DNA from: Amyloporia xantha
Taxonomy: Eukaryota > Basidiomycota > Agaricomycetes > Polyporales > Adustoporiaceae
Length of the DNA: 64,000 nt
Reading direction: 5' to 3'
Assembly (NCBI GenBank): GCA_036971615.1
Contig: JAYKKR010000016.1
Coordinates: forward strand, 248,001 to 312,000
Shown: in pieces, positions 60,484 to 64,000 of the stretch
Layout: the number at the start of each line of letters is the position of its first letter
Numbering within the stretch: the first letter of the stretch is position 1
Translations under genes and position numbers: made by a program
The notes under the pieces: generated by a model
Databases searched by the model: none
Told to the model about the DNA's origin: nothing
What the model saw: only the letters and a program-made list of their open reading frames with translations

Positions 60484-61843
60484 TCACCAGCTCGCAAGTA
60501 CCTCCTTCGTGAGGGGTACTGTCTCCATCTCGTGCTCGTACTCCACCTCGACCCTGGGTCCACCTGAAGTAAAGGTCAATTCTGACACACGGAAACTGAC
60601 TGAGGTAACACTCACGGCGTGCCTTCTTCTCTGGTTTTTTCCGAGGTGGCTTTTGTGATTTTGGTGCCGCTTTCCGCTTTCCAAGCGCTGTCTTGCGTGT
60701 CTGATCGTCGCCATTCTCATCTTCGTCCTCTTCGTCACTGTCGTCCTCCTCATCACCACTCTCCTCATCCTCTTCGCCCGACTGTCCGCACCGTCGTCCA
60801 TCAGTTCTCCCATGCTGTATCCATATAACGAATCACTTACCGCCACTTCCTCGAGATCGCTCAGCCCGTCCTCCTCCCCGCTCATGTCGCTCACGAACTC
60901 GCGGTCGCCCCACTCGTCCTCGTCCTCCATCTCCTCCTCATCCAAGTCCTCCTCGTCCGTCTCGTCGTCCAACATGTCCAGCTCCTCCCCATCGGCCGCT
61001 TTCTCCTTGCCCTTGCCCTTCTCGCGGTCGAGCACAGCACGCCAGACCTCCTCGTTGACGTTGAGGGGTGCGTCGCCATAGGCTTTGCTTTTGAGACGCT
61101 CGAGGAGCTCGGCCTCGATGGCGCGCTCGAGGCGGGCGGCGGAGAGCGCCTTGCGCTCGCGTACGGCCTCGCGCCTGTCGAGCTTTTTCTTGACACCAAT
61201 CAATTTGGGCCTGAGACGCATTGAGTGATTAGCCCAATTTCATCGGTATAAAGATAGTCGGGATTTGAGATTCACTGTTGTCTTAGACGCATGCGGCGCA
61301 TTTTAATGAGGTATTGCGTGATCTTGGTCACCCGCTGCTTGCATTTATGGATCGTGAAGTTTGGCCAGTGTATGAGCTCTGCGTCGATCTTTGTGTCATA
61401 CGAGTATGAGTGAACTGTTGCTTCTATGAATAATGGTGGGGTGAGACGGCCGTACCTGCTCAAGAGCTTTTGTGTAGTTGTTTGACAGCTTGATACGCTC
61501 CCACATGTGTGCAGGAGAGTGCGCACGCTCGATGGTCTTCATGTAGAGGTATAGTACTCCTGCACGGTTAGAAACGTATGTTAGCATTTCACAATTGATC
61601 GACATCTTCGAACGACTGACCTTCCTTCTCCCGTACTGTCGCGTACCGAGAGTTCGCCAGTGGACAACTCTGCCTGTTGCATAACCCTGTGACATTGTAC
61701 TCGTTACGGCAGAAATTCTGGGTTGTTGTCCTGAAGTAAATGAGCATTCGCACAGCGGTGAGATGTACCAGAGCGACTGACTTTACTTTGTAGGAGCAAA
61801 ATTGTTGATTGATCACAGACCAAATGACATCGTCGCTCTGCAT
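60484..61843 (-). CDS. MAK16: 60S ribosome biogenesis protein MAK16
   Basis: Nucleolar factor required for 60S subunit assembly. The start [20 protein letters not shown] is spliced to [20 protein letters not shown] and [18 protein letters not shown] (the conserved cysteine cluster), then [40 protein letters not shown] and the lysine-rich [20 protein letters not shown]. Next come a long acidic region and a basic stretch ([13 protein letters not shown]), ending [22 protein letters not shown] at the stop in 60484. A 59-nt intron between DLEEVA and [12 protein letters not shown] is needed to keep the acidic frame; without it the ORF shifts into a spurious arginine-rich frame. Confidence 0.95.
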
Positions 61844-62143
61844 GGCGTATAGGTAGGGAGCAAATGGAAACAGCCAACGCTAGAGAGGTATATATCGGTG
61901 TAACAGCAAGGGTGCTCTTCCACTTTACGCCTGCATGGAAAATCTAGTCCGCGAGCGCTGATTGGCCGATCTGCGAATGGTATGTCGTTCTCACGACCAC
62001 TTTCGGTCACGTGCCCGCTCTATCCCCTAATTTGGTCATTCGGCTCGGACTTCAGTCACTGAACACTACTCTTGCGTGCCATAACGCGTGTTATCTCACT
62101 CTCATTGCCACTTGCTCTCTCTTGCGTCCAACAGCATCTCGGA
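61844..62143. promoter_or_regulatory. Divergent promoter MAK16/DUF1640 gene
   Basis: 300 bp between two divergent start codons, so both promoters and leaders lie here. No individual element is claimed. Confidence 0.6.
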
Positions 62144-63027
62144 ATGTTACGCTCGATCACCAAATGGGTCTCTGCATCTTCATCACAACCTTCACTTTCG
62201 CTCATCCGGCGTAGACCGCCTCAGCCACTCCCTTCCTCTTCTCGTCTCCCCGAACCTCAGCAATCTCAGACTCGCAGATTTCAAGCCACATCACGTCGCG
62301 CAGACTTCCACTTTGATACCCATCACTTTGTGCAGCGGCTCGAGGCAGAGGGACTCAACCGCGCGCAGGCGGAGGGCATCATGGCTGCCATGGCTGGGGT
62401 CATTGACGAGAGCATCCGGAATATGACCAGTAATATGGTGACCAAGGGGGACCAGGAGAAGGTGTGTATCCTTCGCGCCCGTTGAATGTCATCCCGCTCA
62501 CAAGCCATTCCGATCGTCTGTGTTTGCTCGCGCGACACAGCATATATATACCCAACAGGTTGACTTTGCACAGCTAAAGTCCGAGCTGCAGCTGATGGAG
62601 AGGAACGAGCTCGCGATGGTGAAGGCGGAGAATGATCGCCTCATGACGGATATCGAGAAGCTGAAGCAGCGCCTACGCGAGGAGATTACGCGCACGCAGG
62701 CGGGCGTACGTCTGGACTTGAATCTCGAGAAGGGGCGCATGAGGGAGGAGAATAGCAAGCAGGAGCTGAAGATCAAGGAGGTGGACACGCGGATAGAGCA
62801 GGAGATCTCAAATCTCCGAACGTCCATACAGGCGTCGAAGGTAAGCGTGTTGAATGACTGCATCTTGACCATAACTCACGACGCATATTAGGCCACAACG
62901 TTGCAATACCTTGTTGGTTTTGGTGGGGTGTTGGTTTTAAATTCACGCCGGACCACTGCTGATCAGCTTATGAACAGTTACTGGATGTTCCGCCCTGCTC
63001 ATGGCCTACCTCCGTTTCCGAGTGTAG
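62144..63027 (+). CDS. Mitochondrial DUF1640/MCUR1-family coiled-coil protein
   Basis: Inner-mitochondrial-membrane coiled-coil protein of the CCDC90/MCUR1/FMP32 family (DUF1640), whose members are proposed to scaffold respiratory or calcium-uptake complexes. The N-terminus is basic and serine-rich (MLRSITKWVSASSSQPSLSL, RRFQATSRR), consistent with import. The family box DFHFDTHHFVQRLEAEGLNR AQAEGIM is followed by a coiled coil (FAQLKSELQLMERNELAMVK, NDRLMTDIEKLKQRLREEIT). A last intron (GTGGGG donor, AACAG acceptor) joins ATTLQYLVGF to VTGCSALLMAYLRFRV, a single membrane helix with the typical AYLRFR end. The ATG at 62144 was chosen over an upstream TTG-started frame. Confidence 0.9.
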
Positions 63028-63208
63028 TCTCGGTATCTTCGACTAATGACGACATAACACAACGTGAGTGTGATTATCCCAGGTCTGCGCTACGTGTCAC
63101 GATATGAATCTCCGCAGATGTCTATTCTGTATTTCTGTCATGTGTATTCTAACGCCGCCCTGGCGCGCATATAATTTATACCGGACTATACAAGTTCATC
63201 TTTTAATG

Positions 63209-63938
63209 TTAATCATCCAATGGCGGTAGCGGATCGCTGGTGATTTCCTCTCCTAATGCGACACGCCTAAGAATGTTGTATGCCCTGTCCAAGTCATCGT
63301 TCACGATCACATAGTCGTGGGCACCCTCCTTTGCATAATCGATCTCTTTCAATGCGGCTGCAAGGCGTTTGGCGACGGAGGCTTCGGATTCCGTTCCCCG
63401 GGACCGCAGTCGGCCGCGCAGCTCGGTCAAAGATGGCGGTGATATGAACAGATAGACTGGACTGAGGTCCGTCTTCTTTATTTGGCGAACGCCCTATAGC
63501 ATAATAGACGTGTTCTGACGTCCGAAGGCGGTGAGTACAGCGGGCGTTACCCACCTGCGCCTCAATGTCCAATATACAACGCCGTCCTGTCTCCGAGATT
63601 TCGCGTACAGTCATGAAGCTTGTCCCGTAGAAGTTACCCGAGAACTCGGCGTGTTCGATGAACGCGCCCTCGTCGAGTAACTGGATGAATTTCTCGCGAG
63701 TGACAAAGTGGTACTGCCTGCCATCGGTCTCGCCCGGACGAGGGAGACGAGTGGTGTCTATCATTCATGTGGGACGGTGCCACCAATTTGGGAGCGGAAT
63801 ATAAAAATGCTTACGGGAGACGCTGAACCCAAATTTGTCCGGGTAGTCGGAGAAAAGACGTTGGAGCAGAGTACTCTTGCCTACGCCAGAGGGTCCAGAA
63901 ATCACAAGTGGACGGAGTAACTCGGTGAGGGGCGACAT
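63209..63938 (-). CDS. GUK1: Guanylate kinase
   Basis: Phosphorylates GMP to GDP with ATP; also serves GMP recycling linked to GDP-mannose use in the Golgi. Three exons: [29 protein letters not shown] contains the P-loop GPSGVGKST (about residues 14-22). Then [40 protein letters not shown] (the GMP-binding lid) and CILDIEAQ, and finally [43 protein letters not shown], ending [16 protein letters not shown] and a short acidic tail. Length, about 205 residues, is typical and the frame is intact. The stop lies 181 bp from the stop of the convergent DUF1640 gene. Confidence 0.95.
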
Positions 63939-64000
63939 CTCGAAGACTCAGGAGGGGTAAGAGAGGGACAGGTGACAAGGAGATGGACCCAGGGCCAGTG

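Noticed and set aside
60484..60843. Arginine-rich continuation of MAK16 in a single long frame
   Set aside because: A 59-nt GT-AG intron shifts to the acidic and lysine-rich frame expected for MAK16 and rejoins the conserved end.
1..64000. tRNA, rRNA, snRNA or CRISPR elements
   Set aside because: I looked for box A/B, conserved snRNA stretches and regularly spaced repeats on both strands by eye and found none; a covariance-model search would be decisive.

Overview
The window is a piece of a filamentous basidiomycete (Agaricomycete) nuclear genome, probably a Polyporales-like mushroom; that placement is an inference. The evidence is dense spliceosomal introns of about 45-65 nt with CTGAC/CTAAC-type branch sites, a mushroom-type F-box/LRR gene, and single-copy eukaryotic housekeeping genes whose exons join in frame only after GT-AG (twice GC-AG) splicing. 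No virus, plasmid, CRISPR array, rRNA, tRNA or intact transposon was seen.

Layout. 0.6-4.5 kb: ESCRT-0 subunit HSE1 (-) and ubiquitin E2 variant MMS2 (+), divergent. 6.2-7.5 kb: AIF/FSP1-like FAD oxidoreductase (-). 7.5-11.5 kb: gene-poor. 11.6-13.2 kb: F-box/LRR gene (+) with an in-frame TGA. 13.7-20.0 kb: clathrin heavy chain (-). 20.3-21.4 kb: SLC66A2/PQLC1-like PQ-loop membrane protein (-), divergent from rRNA helicase SPB4 (+, 21.7-24.2 kb). 24.5-27.9 kb: 4Fe-4S L-serine dehydratase (-), divergent from GDP-mannose transporter VRG4/GMT1 (+, 28.4-30.1 kb). 30.8-35.8 kb: pyruvate carboxylase (+). 35.8-38.5 kb: no clear gene. 38.5-39.3 kb: spliceosomal SmB (+). 39.3-43.6 kb: no clear gene. 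43.6-44.6 kb: Ecl1-type zinc-binding protein (-). 44.6-47.7 kb: no clear gene apart from a 326-codon ORF. 47.7-48.6 kb: SHR3 ER chaperone (-). 49.1-54.2 kb: BEM3-type PX-PH-RhoGAP (-). 55.2-56.6 kb: SET/MYND protein (-). 59.1-60.2 kb: SUR2 sphingoid C4-hydroxylase (+). 60.5-61.8 kb: MAK16 (-), divergent from a mitochondrial DUF1640/MCUR1-family protein (+, 62.1-63.0 kb). 63.2-63.9 kb: guanylate kinase (-).

Functional themes are membrane traffic and ubiquitin sorting (HSE1, MMS2, clathrin, SHR3, BEM3), cell wall and lipid precursors (GMT1, SUR2), central carbon metabolism (pyruvate carboxylase, serine dehydratase) and RNA/ribosome biogenesis (SPB4, MAK16, SmB). I found no dedicated new defence or biosynthetic system.

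The strongest anomaly is that five otherwise well conserved genes (HSE1 x2, AIF-like, SPB4, SmB, BEM3 x3) contain eight places where the frame must skip exactly one base. Each is repaired by shortening a 2-4 nt homopolymer by one base. Nearby large genes (clathrin, pyruvate carboxylase, serine dehydratase) have none. Insertion-type consensus error is the simplest explanation; recent mutation or +1 recoding remain testable. Other notable structures are micro-exons of 5, 7 and 9 nt, two GC-AG introns (one splitting the biotin motif of pyruvate carboxylase), a 376-nt intron in BEM3, and an SmB gene whose first coding exon is only the ATG.
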